Origin: Flexibacter flexilis DSM 6793
GTDB lineage: Bacteria; Bacteroidota; Bacteroidia; Cytophagales; Flexibacteraceae
Direction: 5' to 3'
NCBI RefSeq assembly: GCF_900112255.1
Contig: NZ_FOLE01000001.1
Span: 1 to 64,000 of the forward strand
DNA: 64,000 nt
The notes beneath the pieces are model-generated. The model searched no databases. It worked only from the letters and a program-made list of their open reading frames with translations, and was not told the DNA's origin. A program made the translations under genes and the position numbers. How positions within the stretch are numbered: position 1 is the stretch's first letter; each line of letters starts with the position of its first letter. Shown here in pieces: positions 43,403 through 53,052 of this stretch.

Positions 43403-43530
43403 AAATTGTAGGTATGAAAGTAAGTTTGTATATAGCTGGAATTAAAATCCTTTTACGAATAACGCAAAAAATCCGTTTCTGTTTCGTTTTTTGCTATAAA
43501 AAACCTTACGCAAGGCACCATTTTCACAAA

Positions 43531-43562
43531 AAAAGCGTGTTAGCTTTCTCCCCTAACACGCT
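43531..43562 (-). terminator. terminator of pth
   Basis: Perfect 10-base arms (43534-43543 and 43553-43562) with a 9-base loop, followed on the minus strand by a T-run. Confidence 0.87.
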
Positions 43563-43568
43563 CTTTAA

Positions 43569-44135
43569 TTATTTGGTATTAAACTGATTCATGGTTCTTT
43601 CGATGCCTGCCATGCAAAACGAAACAATCGCTTCGGAGCAGCGGTCGAGATGTATCGGAAGCTCAGCCATTTCGTTTTGGTCAAAGTTACTGAGCACATA
43701 ATCCACTTGTTTTCCTTTGGAAAAATTGCTGCCCACGCCAAAGCGCAAACGCGGATAATCTTGCGAACCAAGCACTTCTTGTATGTTGCCCAGTCCGTTG
43801 TGGCCGCCATTCGAGCCTTTGGATTTGATGCGCAATTTGCCGTAAGGCAAGGCCAAATCGTCGGTAATGACCATCATGTTTTCTTTCGGAATTTTCAGCG
43901 TGTTGAGCCAATGACTTACCGCCTTACCGCTCAGGTTCATAAACGTAGTGGGTTTTATCAAATGCAAAACAGCATTTTTATAGCGAAATTCGGTCGTAAA
44001 GGCCAAACGGTCGGAGCTAAATGCGGGTGCTTTGTGCAACTCGGCCAAACGGTCAAGCACCAAAAAGCCAATGTTATGGCGTGTGAGTTCGTATTGAGGC
44101 CCAATGTTGCCAAGCCCCACAATCAAATATTTCAC
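43569..44135 (-). CDS. pth: peptidyl-tRNA hydrolase
   Basis: A 188-residue enzyme that frees tRNA from stalled peptidyl-tRNA. Conserved parts are MKYLIVGLGNIGPQYELTRHNIGF (with the catalytic His20 and Asn10), PTTFMNLSGKAV, MVITDDLALPYGK with the catalytic Asp, and GSNGGHNGLGNI. Normal length, cytoplasmic, monocistronic. Confidence 0.98.
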   Translation of the reverse strand: MKYLIVGLGNIGPQYELTRHNIGFLVLDRLAELHKAPAFSSDRLAFTTEFRYKNAVLHLIKPTTFMNLSGKAVSHWLNTLKIPKENMMVITDDLALPYGKLRIKSKGSNGGHNGLGNIQEVLGSQDYPRLRFGVGSNFSKGKQVDYVLSNFDQNEMAELPIHLDRCSEAIVSFCMAGIERTMNQFNTK

Positions 44136-44187
44136 GGTATTTTTGGATTAATAAAAAATTATTCCGCAAAAAAACAAAAAACAAACA

Positions 44188-44227
44188 ACAAGACCTACAA
44201 GGCATTTGAAATCCTCGTAGGTCTTGT
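44188..44227 (-). terminator. terminator of heme operon
   Basis: Perfect 11-base arms (44188-44198 and 44217-44227). On the minus strand a T-rich run follows. It closes the receptor/HmuY transcript. Confidence 0.87.
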
Positions 44228-44248
44228 GCATGAACATTCAAAAAATAA

Positions 44249-45628
44249 TTAATTTTTCTTTACCAAAGTGTATTCGATTACAGGTTTGCCACGTTCGCCG
44301 CCATCGCTGGCCAAGCCCATGCTTACAAATTTTAGTTTATAAACATTGCCCGCAGGGTCTTTTACCACATAAAAACGGTCGTGTTTAATACCTGTCGTTG
44401 CGCCGCTTGTCGCACGCCATTTGCTACCGATAGCATCTCTTGCACCAGAGAAAGTAGTAGTAGCAATGTTAGATTCTGTGTAATTCGCATACGTTACGGT
44501 GCTTTCTAACACTTCGGCTGCTTGTGCGCCTGCCGCATAATTCAACAAAATAAAATCTTGGAACCAGTAAGGCGTTGGCGGCGTAGTACCTGCGTTAGAA
44601 GTGCTATACGACCACTGAATATCCCAACTCGCTTTGCGTGGCTCGGCACTCACTACCGCCGCCGTTTCCAACGATGCAAACGTGAAGTTATAGTCTGATT
44701 GGCTTGGAATCTCTAACGTTTGGATAGTAGTCGAGCCAATACGCGCAAATTGCACTTTGTAGCCTGCACCACTGCGCGAAACTTTTACTTTAAACCATTG
44801 ATCTTTGTTTTTGCTACCTTCAAAAGCAACCAAATATACTTTGTTTTCTGCATCGTTAGCCGAAACTTCCGCGAAAGCAGTTTTGGTCAAATCGCCATCC
44901 CAATAATCCACCAAAGCCAATGAACCTTCTGCACCTGGTGAGAAATTAAGATTAGCAACAGCACTTGTGTCAGCCAACGTAACCGCCGAAATGTCGGTTT
45001 TGCTAGTAGCCGCCGCTGTAGATTGGTAAGCTGGGTTCAAAATTACGCGATACTGGCCGCCGTTGTAAAAACCTAAGTTCCATGACTTACGCGCTACGGC
45101 TGTGGATTGATTCGCACTCAAATCCACGTACACGCCGTTGGTATAGTTCGACTCTGCCGTTTTGCCTTGCAACGTTTGGGTGCTGCCTGTCGAAGTAATC
45201 GCGGCAAAGCTCAATTTTAATTGATTGTCAGTTCCCACCAACACAGGCGAAGTAGCCGACTTAATTTTGAAAGTAACATACTCGTCGCCATTCAAAAACA
45301 AGCCATCTTTTTTCTTTACTTTGAACGAAGCCGTACTTTGTCCAGCGGCCACACTTACCGCCAAAACGCCATTTGCAGCGGCGGGATCGGTGGTGTATTC
45401 GTTTCCGTAAGTAAGTACATTTGAGTTAAGTTCGATGTTTAGCGTAGTGGCTGCGTCTGCGGCACGCGACAAAGTGAGTTGAACGGTCGCTTCATTACTC
45501 TCAATGCCTTGTGTGGTGGTGGTAAAACTGGCCAAATTGTCTGGCAATTCAGTATCATCATCTTTACAAGCAGCCACCGAAACGGCCAAAGCACATACAA
45601 TAAACAGTCGGTTAAAGAATTTTTTCAT
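44249..45628 (-). CDS. hmuY: HmuY-family heme-binding lipoprotein with Calx-beta-like domain
   Basis: A 459-residue surface lipoprotein (lipobox SVAAC, Cys21). Residues about 30-145 look like a Calx-beta module (ATVQLTLSRAADAATTLNIE, then LFLNGDEYVTFKIKSA). Residues about 155-459 match HmuY (SWNLGFYNGGQYRVILNPAY, ASWDIQWSYSTSN, DRFYVVKDPAGNVYKLKFVS, GERGKPVIEYTLV). HmuY of Porphyromonas takes heme from host hemoproteins and passes it to the TonB receptor HmuR. Here the receptor gene lies 42 bases upstream. The classic HmuY heme-ligand residues are not verified, and the extra Calx-beta module makes the protein about twice normal length. Confidence 0.9.
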   Translation of the reverse strand: MKKFFNRLFIVCALAVSVAACKDDDTELPDNLASFTTTTQGIESNEATVQLTLSRAADAATTLNIELNSNVLTYGNEYTTDPAAANGVLAVSVAAGQSTASFKVKKKDGLFLNGDEYVTFKIKSATSPVLVGTDNQLKLSFAAITSTGSTQTLQGKTAESNYTNGVYVDLSANQSTAVARKSWNLGFYNGGQYRVILNPAYQSTAAATSKTDISAVTLADTSAVANLNFSPGAEGSLALVDYWDGDLTKTAFAEVSANDAENKVYLVAFEGSKNKDQWFKVKVSRSGAGYKVQFARIGSTTIQTLEIPSQSDYNFTFASLETAAVVSAEPRKASWDIQWSYSTSNAGTTPPTPYWFQDFILLNYAAGAQAAEVLESTVTYANYTESNIATTTFSGARDAIGSKWRATSGATTGIKHDRFYVVKDPAGNVYKLKFVSMGLASDGGERGKPVIEYTLVKKN

Positions 45629-45670
45629 GAGATTTTTAATATTAATTTAGAATAAGTAGAATTGATTTTT

Positions 45671-47947
45671 CTAATGAATCTGGAACAAAATGCCCAGTGT
45701 GTACGACCTGCCATAAGCCACAGGTACAGCCCCGGCCGAGCTATGCGCCGCCCCCGTGTCGGTGGTCGTGTTATTGATGCTCGTTACATCAAAGATGTTT
45801 TTTACCCCAGCCGTAAGCGTATAATATTTATAAAATAACTTATTGACAGTCAGGTCTGCGGTATGAAAATCCAGCGTTTTGGTAAGATGTACCGCCTCGC
45901 CGCCGTTGCTGTCCGTACCCAACTGATAGCGCGGCAATTGCCCCGTATATTTGTAATAAAAACTAATGCTGGCATTGGCTTTGGGGAAGTTGTAATGAAG
46001 CGTTGCGTTTAGCTCATCTGCCCACACAAATTCGGGCAAATCTTCGCTACTGGCCAGCTGATTGTACCGACCGATACGCGAGTAGCCCACTTCGGCCTGA
46101 AGGTTTTGCCACTGAAGCGTATTGTTCCACACCAAACCCAACGTTTTGTTTTTATCAACATTTAAGTACGTGTAAATCTGTGCGTTGGTGGGGTCTGAGC
46201 CAATCGAAATCAAGTTTTTGAAAGTATTGTAAAACCCTCCTACCGACACGTTCAGGCTCAAACGCGATTTAGAAACCGCCTGCCAAGCAAAGTACGTATT
46301 GAAGCTATTGGAATATTCGGCCTTCAGATTCGTGTTGCCTTTGATGGAATGGTTGCTATCAAAAAAAGTAAAGTAAAGTTCGCTCAGCGAAGGTGAACGA
46401 AAACCACGTGCATACGCCATGCGCAAATCCAGCGTTGGCCAAAGTTTGAACTTGGTGTTTAGCGACGGAATAGCAGGCGGCGCATCGTACACCGAGTTTT
46501 TAACAAAACGCAAACCTGGTCGCAAATTCATCCAATCCGTTGGTTTTAGCTCTGCCGAAATGAAATAAGCCAAATCCGTAATTTTGGGCGTTCCTGCGAT
46601 GCGTTGGCCTGTGGCTGCGTTGTGGTTAAGTTCCAAGCCATGCTGCACCGAAAACAACTCAGAACAAGCATGTTGCGCCGTTACGCGCCCAAACACCGTC
46701 TGAAAAGTGGCTTTGTCTTGTGCGCCTTGCTCCAAAGAAAGCGTGCGTTTGTTGGTTTGTAAATCTATGTCGGTAGTCTGCGTTTCGCGCGAATAATCCG
46801 TGTAAGCCAAAGCCGCCGTAAGGCTGTGTTTTTCGTTCCAAGTATAATCGCCTTGTGCCTGATGAAACCAACGATTTGTTACATAGTGCTTGTCTGTGGC
46901 GGCCAAATGTTTGGTGGCCGTATTGATATAAGTATTTCCCAAACTTTTCAGGGTTTCGTTGGTTTGATTCAGCCTGTACCACACGTTCCAGCGGCTTTTG
47001 CCATAGCCCAACATGGCCGTAGTCAAATACTGTTCTTTGGGCATCCATTCTTTGGCTCTGCCCGTATAAGAGCCTTGCCAACCGCCAAAAGTATTGCGCG
47101 TCAAATTGCCCGAAACCTGCAAGCCTTTGTGTTGCCAACCCAATCCAATCATTTGGTTATGAGCACCTTCACCATCAAGAGGTTCATATTCTTTGCTGGC
47201 AGTTTCTTCTTGTAGGCGGGCGGAAACCGTCCAAGCCGAAGGTGTATTTTTTTTCTTGGTAATAATATTGATTACTCCTGCCAGCGCGTCTGTTCCGTAG
47301 CTCACCGACATGGGGCCTTCTACGATTTCAATTCTTTCGATGGTGTTAATATCAATTTGTCCCAAACTCTCGCGGGTTGTACCTCTGTCCACGAGTGGCA
47401 CGCCGTCCAAAAGCACTTTTACGTTTTGCCCCGACATTCCCATGAGTTGCACGTCGGTTGTGCCCAGCGTGAGGTCATTGGAAAAACGCATTCCAAGTTC
47501 CGTACTCAACACCGCCGTTACCGATGTGGCCGCACGTCTTTTTATTTGTTCTTGGGAAATAGTACGAACTTTATAGACCGAATTTTTGACCGACTGCGGC
47601 GTAAACTGCCCCGTTACGACTACATCATTGAGTAAACTTTGCTTTTCGGACAAAATTACCGCGCCCAAATCTTGCGCTGCGGCGGCTTCTATTTCTTTTT
47701 CAAAAACCTCATAACCAACGCATTGAACCGTAATCGTATGTTTCCCCGCAGGCAATTGAAGCAAAAATGTACCGTCTGGCTCTGTGCTTTGCCCGATGCG
47801 CAGATTTTTGACCCACACGGAAGCAAGCACGATTTCACCCTTATGGTTTTGTACCTTTCCCCGAATGCTTACTTGTTGGGCGTTTTGCGCCACTGCATTG
47901 AGCCAAGCAAACAATCCCAAAAAGAAACAGATAGATTTTGTCTTCAT
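45671..47947 (-). CDS. TonB-dependent heme receptor (HmuR-like)
   Basis: A 758-residue outer-membrane receptor. After the signal peptide a CarboxypepD_reg-like domain covers about residues 25-110 (QQVSIRGKVQNHKGEIVLAS). The plug (ISQEQIKRRAATSVTAVLST, EIVEGPMSVSYGTDALAGVI) and barrel follow. A heme-receptor-like box reads FRSPSLSELYFTFFDSN with NTNLKAEYS after it, close to the FRAP and NPNL motifs of hemin/hemoglobin receptors, but with Ser for Ala. It is followed by the HmuY gene, which supports heme uptake. A good promoter and palindromic operator sit upstream. Confidence 0.93.
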   Translation of the reverse strand: MKTKSICFFLGLFAWLNAVAQNAQQVSIRGKVQNHKGEIVLASVWVKNLRIGQSTEPDGTFLLQLPAGKHTITVQCVGYEVFEKEIEAAAAQDLGAVILSEKQSLLNDVVVTGQFTPQSVKNSVYKVRTISQEQIKRRAATSVTAVLSTELGMRFSNDLTLGTTDVQLMGMSGQNVKVLLDGVPLVDRGTTRESLGQIDINTIERIEIVEGPMSVSYGTDALAGVINIITKKKNTPSAWTVSARLQEETASKEYEPLDGEGAHNQMIGLGWQHKGLQVSGNLTRNTFGGWQGSYTGRAKEWMPKEQYLTTAMLGYGKSRWNVWYRLNQTNETLKSLGNTYINTATKHLAATDKHYVTNRWFHQAQGDYTWNEKHSLTAALAYTDYSRETQTTDIDLQTNKRTLSLEQGAQDKATFQTVFGRVTAQHACSELFSVQHGLELNHNAATGQRIAGTPKITDLAYFISAELKPTDWMNLRPGLRFVKNSVYDAPPAIPSLNTKFKLWPTLDLRMAYARGFRSPSLSELYFTFFDSNHSIKGNTNLKAEYSNSFNTYFAWQAVSKSRLSLNVSVGGFYNTFKNLISIGSDPTNAQIYTYLNVDKNKTLGLVWNNTLQWQNLQAEVGYSRIGRYNQLASSEDLPEFVWADELNATLHYNFPKANASISFYYKYTGQLPRYQLGTDSNGGEAVHLTKTLDFHTADLTVNKLFYKYYTLTAGVKNIFDVTSINNTTTDTGAAHSSAGAVPVAYGRSYTLGILFQIH

Positions 47948-47965
47948 TATTTTTAATTAGATTTA

Positions 47966-47975
47966 TTCTAAATAA
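47966..47975 (-). promoter_or_regulatory. operator half-site near the start of heme operon transcription
   Basis: TTCTAAATAA on the plus strand, identical to the right arm of the palindrome at 48016-48038. It lies 6 bases downstream of the -7 box, where a repressor would block the transcription start. Confidence 0.5.
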
Positions 47976-47980
47976 TAAGA

Positions 47981-48011
47981 CAAAAGTAGGTTTATAGATT
48001 TTAACTTGCAA
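47981..48011 (-). promoter_or_regulatory. promoter of heme receptor operon
   Basis: On the minus strand TTG (48011-48009), a 20-base spacer, then TACTTTTG (47988-47981), a full match to the Bacteroidota form. The start codon is 34 bases past the -7 box. Confidence 0.7.
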
Positions 48012-48015
48012 GAAA

Positions 48016-48038
48016 TTATTTAGAATTTTTCTAAATAA
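48016..48038. promoter_or_regulatory. perfect 23-base palindromic operator
   Basis: TTATTTAGAA, three Ts, then TTCTAAATAA: a perfect 10-3-10 inverted repeat directly upstream of the -33 element of the heme operon. The shape is that of a Fur-type or other dimeric regulator site. Iron control by the Fur protein at 36464 is the simplest inference. Confidence 0.6.
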
Positions 48039-48165
48039 CAAAATTACTATATTCATAAGTAACTGAAAAATAAGATATAACAGAATGGTTCTTGTTGGAA
48101 ATTAGCCGCCCATCAATAATAATGTTGGTTATTTCTTGGGGAAGAAATCTATTGACTCTGGCACA

Positions 48166-48215
48166 AAAAAGTGGGTAGTATTATTCTTTTTAGAAAATAA
48201 CACTACCCACTTTTT
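48166..48215 (-). terminator. terminator of giant T9SS protein 1
   Basis: Perfect 14-base arms (48166-48179 and 48202-48215), extended further inward by several more pairs, with a T-run on the minus strand. Confidence 0.88.
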
Positions 48216-48281
48216 CAATATAAATAAACTCTTACAGCAGCTTTTTTCTGCATCTAGCCGTATCTGGCTAAGTTTATTTTA

Positions 48282-51200
48282 TTATTTAACGATTATCAAT
48301 TTAGTAGTCTCGTATATGTTATCGCCCAACAGTGTTACGTGATATGTGCCCGTTTTCAAGTGTTTTGTTGGCAATTCTAAGATATGGAAACCTCCCGCCA
48401 ACTCATATCCATGGCGATAAATTGGGCGACCCAAAACATCCGTAACAGTTACTTCTACTTTATCAGATTGTGGCAATAACAACTCTAACTTACAGTTTTG
48501 AGCAGAAGACATTGGATTCGGATACAATGTCAATCCTCCTTCTTCCAACATACCCAACGACGCATGAACTTTATGACTTAGACTAAAACCGCCGTCTCTG
48601 TCCACCTGACGCAACGAGTAGTAATAAACAACCCCAGATTCTACGTTCTTGTCTTCATAATAATAGTTGTGAACTTCGCGACTATCTCCAAAGCTCGACA
48701 CTTTGCTTATTACAACAGTCTCTCCTGAGTTGCTTGTGCTACGCAATACCTCAAAGTATGCATTGTTTTGTTCTTGCGCTGTTGCCCAATAAACGCCGAT
48801 GCTATGCCCTTTGCTCGATGCTCGCAAAGACAACAAGGTTACAGGCAAGGTTCCATCCGCTGCTTGCACTATATCAAATTCAGAGAAACCACTCAAGCCA
48901 CTGCGAGACACCGTTACACTACCCGAACTTGGATCTGAACAGCCTACGCGAGTACCAGACAAGGCTCCATTCTTGGCTATCGTCGCATATTTGCCGCCAT
49001 TTGTAAACCCATTGGCAGTAATACTAATCGTATAAGTACCGTCGCCAGTAATTTGGGTCAATGCCGAGTTGAAAGCACTTACCTCCCATGTGCCCGTATT
49101 GATGCGACCGCCATCTTGGTTATAAGTTGGCTGATTACAACCCGCAACGGTACTTGCTTCCGCAATTACTGCTGCAAATGGAACGGTATAGCTTGGTGTT
49201 ATACCAAAACGACCACGCAAATTATCGATCGTTGTCGATCCTGTGAAATTTACTGTTACAGGGTTTGCTTGCGCTACACCCAACGGAAACGTATAACTTC
49301 CTGTACTATTCACAAAACGGCGCAAATAGCCCCACACATAACTACCTGCAGCACTACTTACTGCACCTACTGCTCTATTTTTCACGCGCACCTCATAACT
49401 AGTGGTCGTCTTAATACTGCCCAATGTAAACATAAGTGTTGCTGTGTTAGAAAGTATCATATTACTTCCAAGATTCACATAAACCCCTACGCCGCCGCCA
49501 TTATTGATAACTACATTCTCCAAATCGATTATTCCAGCATTCGTATAAGTCTGATCAGCAGTACCATCAAACTCTAATATACCTCCAGTGCCAGGGCTAA
49601 ATGTAGCATTATTAGTAAAGTTACCCCCGACGGTCAAACGTTTACTATTAGCATTATAAACACCATTGGCAATAGTAAAAGTACTATTCAACTCCATATC
49701 TTGTTGTTGCGTTACGCTACCTGCTGTTTTATTGATGGTTACATTTGGCAAGGCACTTTCATTGATTAGATTACCTATCAAAGTTTGAGCGGCAGTACCC
49801 AAAAATCGCATTGTAGTCGTAGGCAATGCCGTCAGAATACCTGCATTATTATAATCACCATAAATATCTACACGTCCACCTAAGCCTATTGTTACTTTAG
49901 CGTCTAGATTGATTATCAAACTTTTACACGTAGCATTACCCGTTATAATGGGCTGATTGGCGGCGGAGGGCGAAATCTGTGCATCTATATTCGCGTTTGG
50001 TATTTCGCAACCACCCCAGTTCTCCTTCTTAAACCAATCTGTATCAATAGAACCAGTCCAAGTAACAGACGACACGGACGCTGCCGTTGGATAGGCAACT
50101 GGAGATACATCGTCAAACGTAATCGTAAAACCAGAGGTACTGTTCGTATAATTACTGATAACCAACAAGTACTCTTCTCCTGACACTACATTAATCGGCA
50201 GCTCATAAGCAGCGTCATAGCCTGGATATGCACTTGGTGCATTACCCGACACATCAACCCCTGTTACACCCAAATAACTATAATTACAACGCAAGGGTGT
50301 TGGAGGATCTAAGGGATCAGAAATAGACGAACACGCCACAGCTGTATCATTATTCAGCGGACTAAGCACCGAACTTTTCACTTTCCATATGGCAAAGTCA
50401 TAATCCGTTTCATCTCCTACCACCCCATCATAATCATTCGGAATGATGCTAAATATCAATTGACCTGCTGCATTCACAGGGATTTTGTACCAAACAGAAC
50501 CACGTTCGCCAGAAGACAAACAGCCAGCCGAAGCAAAATCACATTCGTAACCAATCCCCTGATAACCAGGATTGCCAATCGTCATACTGGAGTTACAAAC
50601 AGGCACACTGGCCGAACAAGCCTGCCCCGCTGAAGTAGGAAAGCTGCCGCTACCATCCACGGCCATTATATTAAACGTACCAACCTGATTGCTATAACCG
50701 TCCACACGGATATAATACGTCGCGCCAGCGGTAAGGCCTGTAGCTGTGATTTCAGAATTGGTATAAGAAGAAGAACCACACGTTGGCGCATCATCATTAG
50801 CCGCAATAGAAGTAAACGTCCCACTACAACTTGTAGCAGAAAACAATTGAATTTGTGTATTAGCCAATGTACCTAATGTTGTACGAATTTTCAAACGGCC
50901 TGAGGCTGGGGCTGTAACCTTGTACCATACCGTATTCAAATTGCCTGCCGTCCAAGCACCTGGAGCAGCAGGCTCACCAGTGCCATTGGCGCAACTATTA
51001 TCGCCTCCCAAATTCACACCCAATGGCAGATTAATAGCCGTACAAGCCACATCATTATCAGCAGTACCCGCGCCTACACTAAACGACCAAACAGGGCAAG
51101 AAGCAATGGGATACGCTCCTGCGCTGTTGCGTGGTACTATTTTCCAGTAATAAGTGCCTATCGGTAATGCTGAAGCTGAAATATAATTAGTGGCAGTTTG

Positions 51201-52670
51201 ATTCGTTGATACAGGTGTCGTAAATGTAGTGCTGTTCGTTTGCAAATAAACATCATAGCCAGTAGTTGCATTACAACCCGTGTTAGACGGAGCCGTCCAA
51301 GCAAGCGTTGGCACACTACAAAGATTGGCCGCACCATTGGCAGGGGAAGAAATAGTCGCCGCCGCCACTGGTACAGACGGCAAAGATGCCGTAATAGCAA
51401 TGTCGTCTATCGAAATAGGGGGCTGCGTTCCTAATGATGCATCATTCCTCCAACTAAATACCAATCGTTGGGTAGTTCCAGCTATAGCCGCATTATCCAA
51501 ATTCAAAGACACTTGAGAATAAGCATCTTGCACATTATAGGTTGTACCAATTTGACCCGAAGCCAATTGCGTTCCCGCCGTAATAGTAGTCGTTACAGGC
51601 ACTAAATAAACTCTTAAATAGTCATAAGAACCTTCACCCTGCCCTTTGTAATAAAAGCTCAAATTATAACATTGATTAACAGGAAAAGTTATATCTCTAT
51701 AAAAATGTACTACTGAAGTTGCATTTACATCATAAGCATTAGAACTTCCGTCATTAGAAATATAAATAGATTTTGCTCCTGCATTTTTTGTGGCCGTACC
51801 CACCACCCATTTATTAGTCTGCGAGCCGTTTACAATCGTCCAAGGAAAGCAAGTGCTTTCAAAATTTTCTGTAATATTAGGAGTATTCGATACTACTGTA
51901 GCACTTGTCGTAAAACTCCATACGGGGCAAGAGGCTTTGGCATACGCACCATAAGAGTTACGAGGCACTATTTGCCAATAATAAGTAGTGCTGGAGCTCA
52001 AGCCAGAAGGTGAATAACTCGTTAGACCTTGATTAGAAGAAACTAATGTAGTGGGCGTAGCTGCCGTACCAAAGTACACATCATAACCCGTAGCAGCCTT
52101 ACATCCTGTAAGTGCTGGAGCCGTCCAAGAAAGTGTTGGTGCAGCACATCCCGTCAGGGTAGAGCCTGATGCTGGCGACGGAGCAGATGCCGATGCAGTC
52201 GGAGCTGTACAAGCCGATGCCACAACCGTCAAAGAACTTACACTCATATTATTATCTTTGCCCACATTAACAACCCGCACATGATAAGTTCCTGCTGCTA
52301 ATGATAGCGTAAGCGTTTCTGTTACACCAGACCCTCCATTGTTAGCGCAAGACACTTCTGTAAGGCTAGCACAAGTACCACTCAGCAACTGAATGGCTGG
52401 ATTACGATTGGCAGCTAATGTTATAGTTACGTCAGAAAACGAGGCAAGGGTAAAAGAATACCAGCCTTCCCTCGTTACGGTTCTTCCACACACTGTTGCA
52501 GTTCCATTAATTGTTGCGTCATTTATCGTGGCCGTTACACCAGCTCCATTTACCGTCAGAGACGTGGATCCTCCGCAAGTAGTTCCTTGCCCAAAACTCA
52601 CTAGTGGAGCCAGCAGAAGAAGTATTAATAACCAATAATTTTTGTTCTTGTAAGCGTTTCTCATAAGCAT
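48282..52670 (-). CDS. giant T9SS-exported surface protein 1
   Basis: A 1462-residue secreted protein. After the signal peptide come a pre-peptidase-like beta domain (GREGWY-type EGWYSFTLASFSDVTITLAA), Fn3-like domains (APTLSWTAPALTGCKAATGY), a jelly-roll-like domain (ENFESTCFPWTIVNGSQ), another Fn3 and a second pre-peptidase-like domain (NTVWYKVTAPASGRLKIRTT). A large region with KSLIINLDAKVTIGLGGRVD follows. The end is a T9SS sorting domain (LTLYPNPMSSAQNCKLEL, closing ETTKLIIVK). Many Cys pairs suggest disulfides. No enzymatic motif is visible; an adhesin or surface-layer role is likely. It is a tandem paralogue of the next gene. Confidence 0.93.
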   Translation of the reverse strand: MLMRNAYKNKNYWLLILLLLAPLVSFGQGTTCGGSTSLTVNGAGVTATINDATINGTATVCGRTVTREGWYSFTLASFSDVTITLAANRNPAIQLLSGTCASLTEVSCANNGGSGVTETLTLSLAAGTYHVRVVNVGKDNNMSVSSLTVVASACTAPTASASAPSPASGSTLTGCAAPTLSWTAPALTGCKAATGYDVYFGTAATPTTLVSSNQGLTSYSPSGLSSSTTYYWQIVPRNSYGAYAKASCPVWSFTTSATVVSNTPNITENFESTCFPWTIVNGSQTNKWVVGTATKNAGAKSIYISNDGSSNAYDVNATSVVHFYRDITFPVNQCYNLSFYYKGQGEGSYDYLRVYLVPVTTTITAGTQLASGQIGTTYNVQDAYSQVSLNLDNAAIAGTTQRLVFSWRNDASLGTQPPISIDDIAITASLPSVPVAAATISSPANGAANLCSVPTLAWTAPSNTGCNATTGYDVYLQTNSTTFTTPVSTNQTATNYISASALPIGTYYWKIVPRNSAGAYPIASCPVWSFSVGAGTADNDVACTAINLPLGVNLGGDNSCANGTGEPAAPGAWTAGNLNTVWYKVTAPASGRLKIRTTLGTLANTQIQLFSATSCSGTFTSIAANDDAPTCGSSSYTNSEITATGLTAGATYYIRVDGYSNQVGTFNIMAVDGSGSFPTSAGQACSASVPVCNSSMTIGNPGYQGIGYECDFASAGCLSSGERGSVWYKIPVNAAGQLIFSIIPNDYDGVVGDETDYDFAIWKVKSSVLSPLNNDTAVACSSISDPLDPPTPLRCNYSYLGVTGVDVSGNAPSAYPGYDAAYELPINVVSGEEYLLVISNYTNSTSGFTITFDDVSPVAYPTAASVSSVTWTGSIDTDWFKKENWGGCEIPNANIDAQISPSAANQPIITGNATCKSLIINLDAKVTIGLGGRVDIYGDYNNAGILTALPTTTMRFLGTAAQTLIGNLINESALPNVTINKTAGSVTQQQDMELNSTFTIANGVYNANSKRLTVGGNFTNNATFSPGTGGILEFDGTADQTYTNAGIIDLENVVINNGGGVGVYVNLGSNMILSNTATLMFTLGSIKTTTSYEVRVKNRAVGAVSSAAGSYVWGYLRRFVNSTGSYTFPLGVAQANPVTVNFTGSTTIDNLRGRFGITPSYTVPFAAVIAEASTVAGCNQPTYNQDGGRINTGTWEVSAFNSALTQITGDGTYTISITANGFTNGGKYATIAKNGALSGTRVGCSDPSSGSVTVSRSGLSGFSEFDIVQAADGTLPVTLLSLRASSKGHSIGVYWATAQEQNNAYFEVLRSTSNSGETVVISKVSSFGDSREVHNYYYEDKNVESGVVYYYSLRQVDRDGGFSLSHKVHASLGMLEEGGLTLYPNPMSSAQNCKLELLLPQSDKVEVTVTDVLGRPIYRHGYELAGGFHILELPTKHLKTGTYHVTLLGDNIYETTKLIIVK

Positions 52671-52990
52671 CTTGATTAAGTAATAGTAATTTTATTTTAA
52701 TAACAATTCGACTTAAAATTTAAGCAAAACACACTAATCATGGCCTTTTTTTAGACTTTTTTCAAATCTACCAAACAAAGCAAATCTAAATTATATTTTA
52801 TACAAAAACAAAAAAAGCAAATCAAATAAGCTGAAATAAAAACAAAAACAAAATATAATTTTAAAAATAAAGCAAAAATCAAAATTAAATAGCAAACACC
52901 TGTTGTATATACCAATATAAACAAAATAATATTTCTATTTTTTTTAATAAAAAATATTGGCATCCACTTTACCAGAATTATTTATATACA
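52671..52990. other. AT-rich spacer between the two giant genes
   Basis: About 320 very AT-rich bases. A short hydrophobic minus-strand frame (52751-52963) looks like chance. The region must hold the promoter of protein 1; no full consensus match is clear. Confidence 0.5.
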
Positions 52991-53023
52991 AAAAAAGCAA
53001 CTATAAATTATAGTTGCTTTTTT
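52991..53023 (-). terminator. terminator of giant T9SS protein 2
   Basis: A near-perfect hairpin with 15-base arms (52991-53005 and 53009-53023) and T-run on the minus strand. Confidence 0.88.
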
Positions 53024-53052
53024 TGTAATGGTAGTATGTAATAATAATTTAG

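Noticed and set aside
52751-52963. Small hydrophobic protein between the giant T9SS genes
   Set aside because: Its composition is what AT-rich non-coding DNA gives by chance (Phe, Ile, Leu, Lys, Tyr), with no signal of translation.
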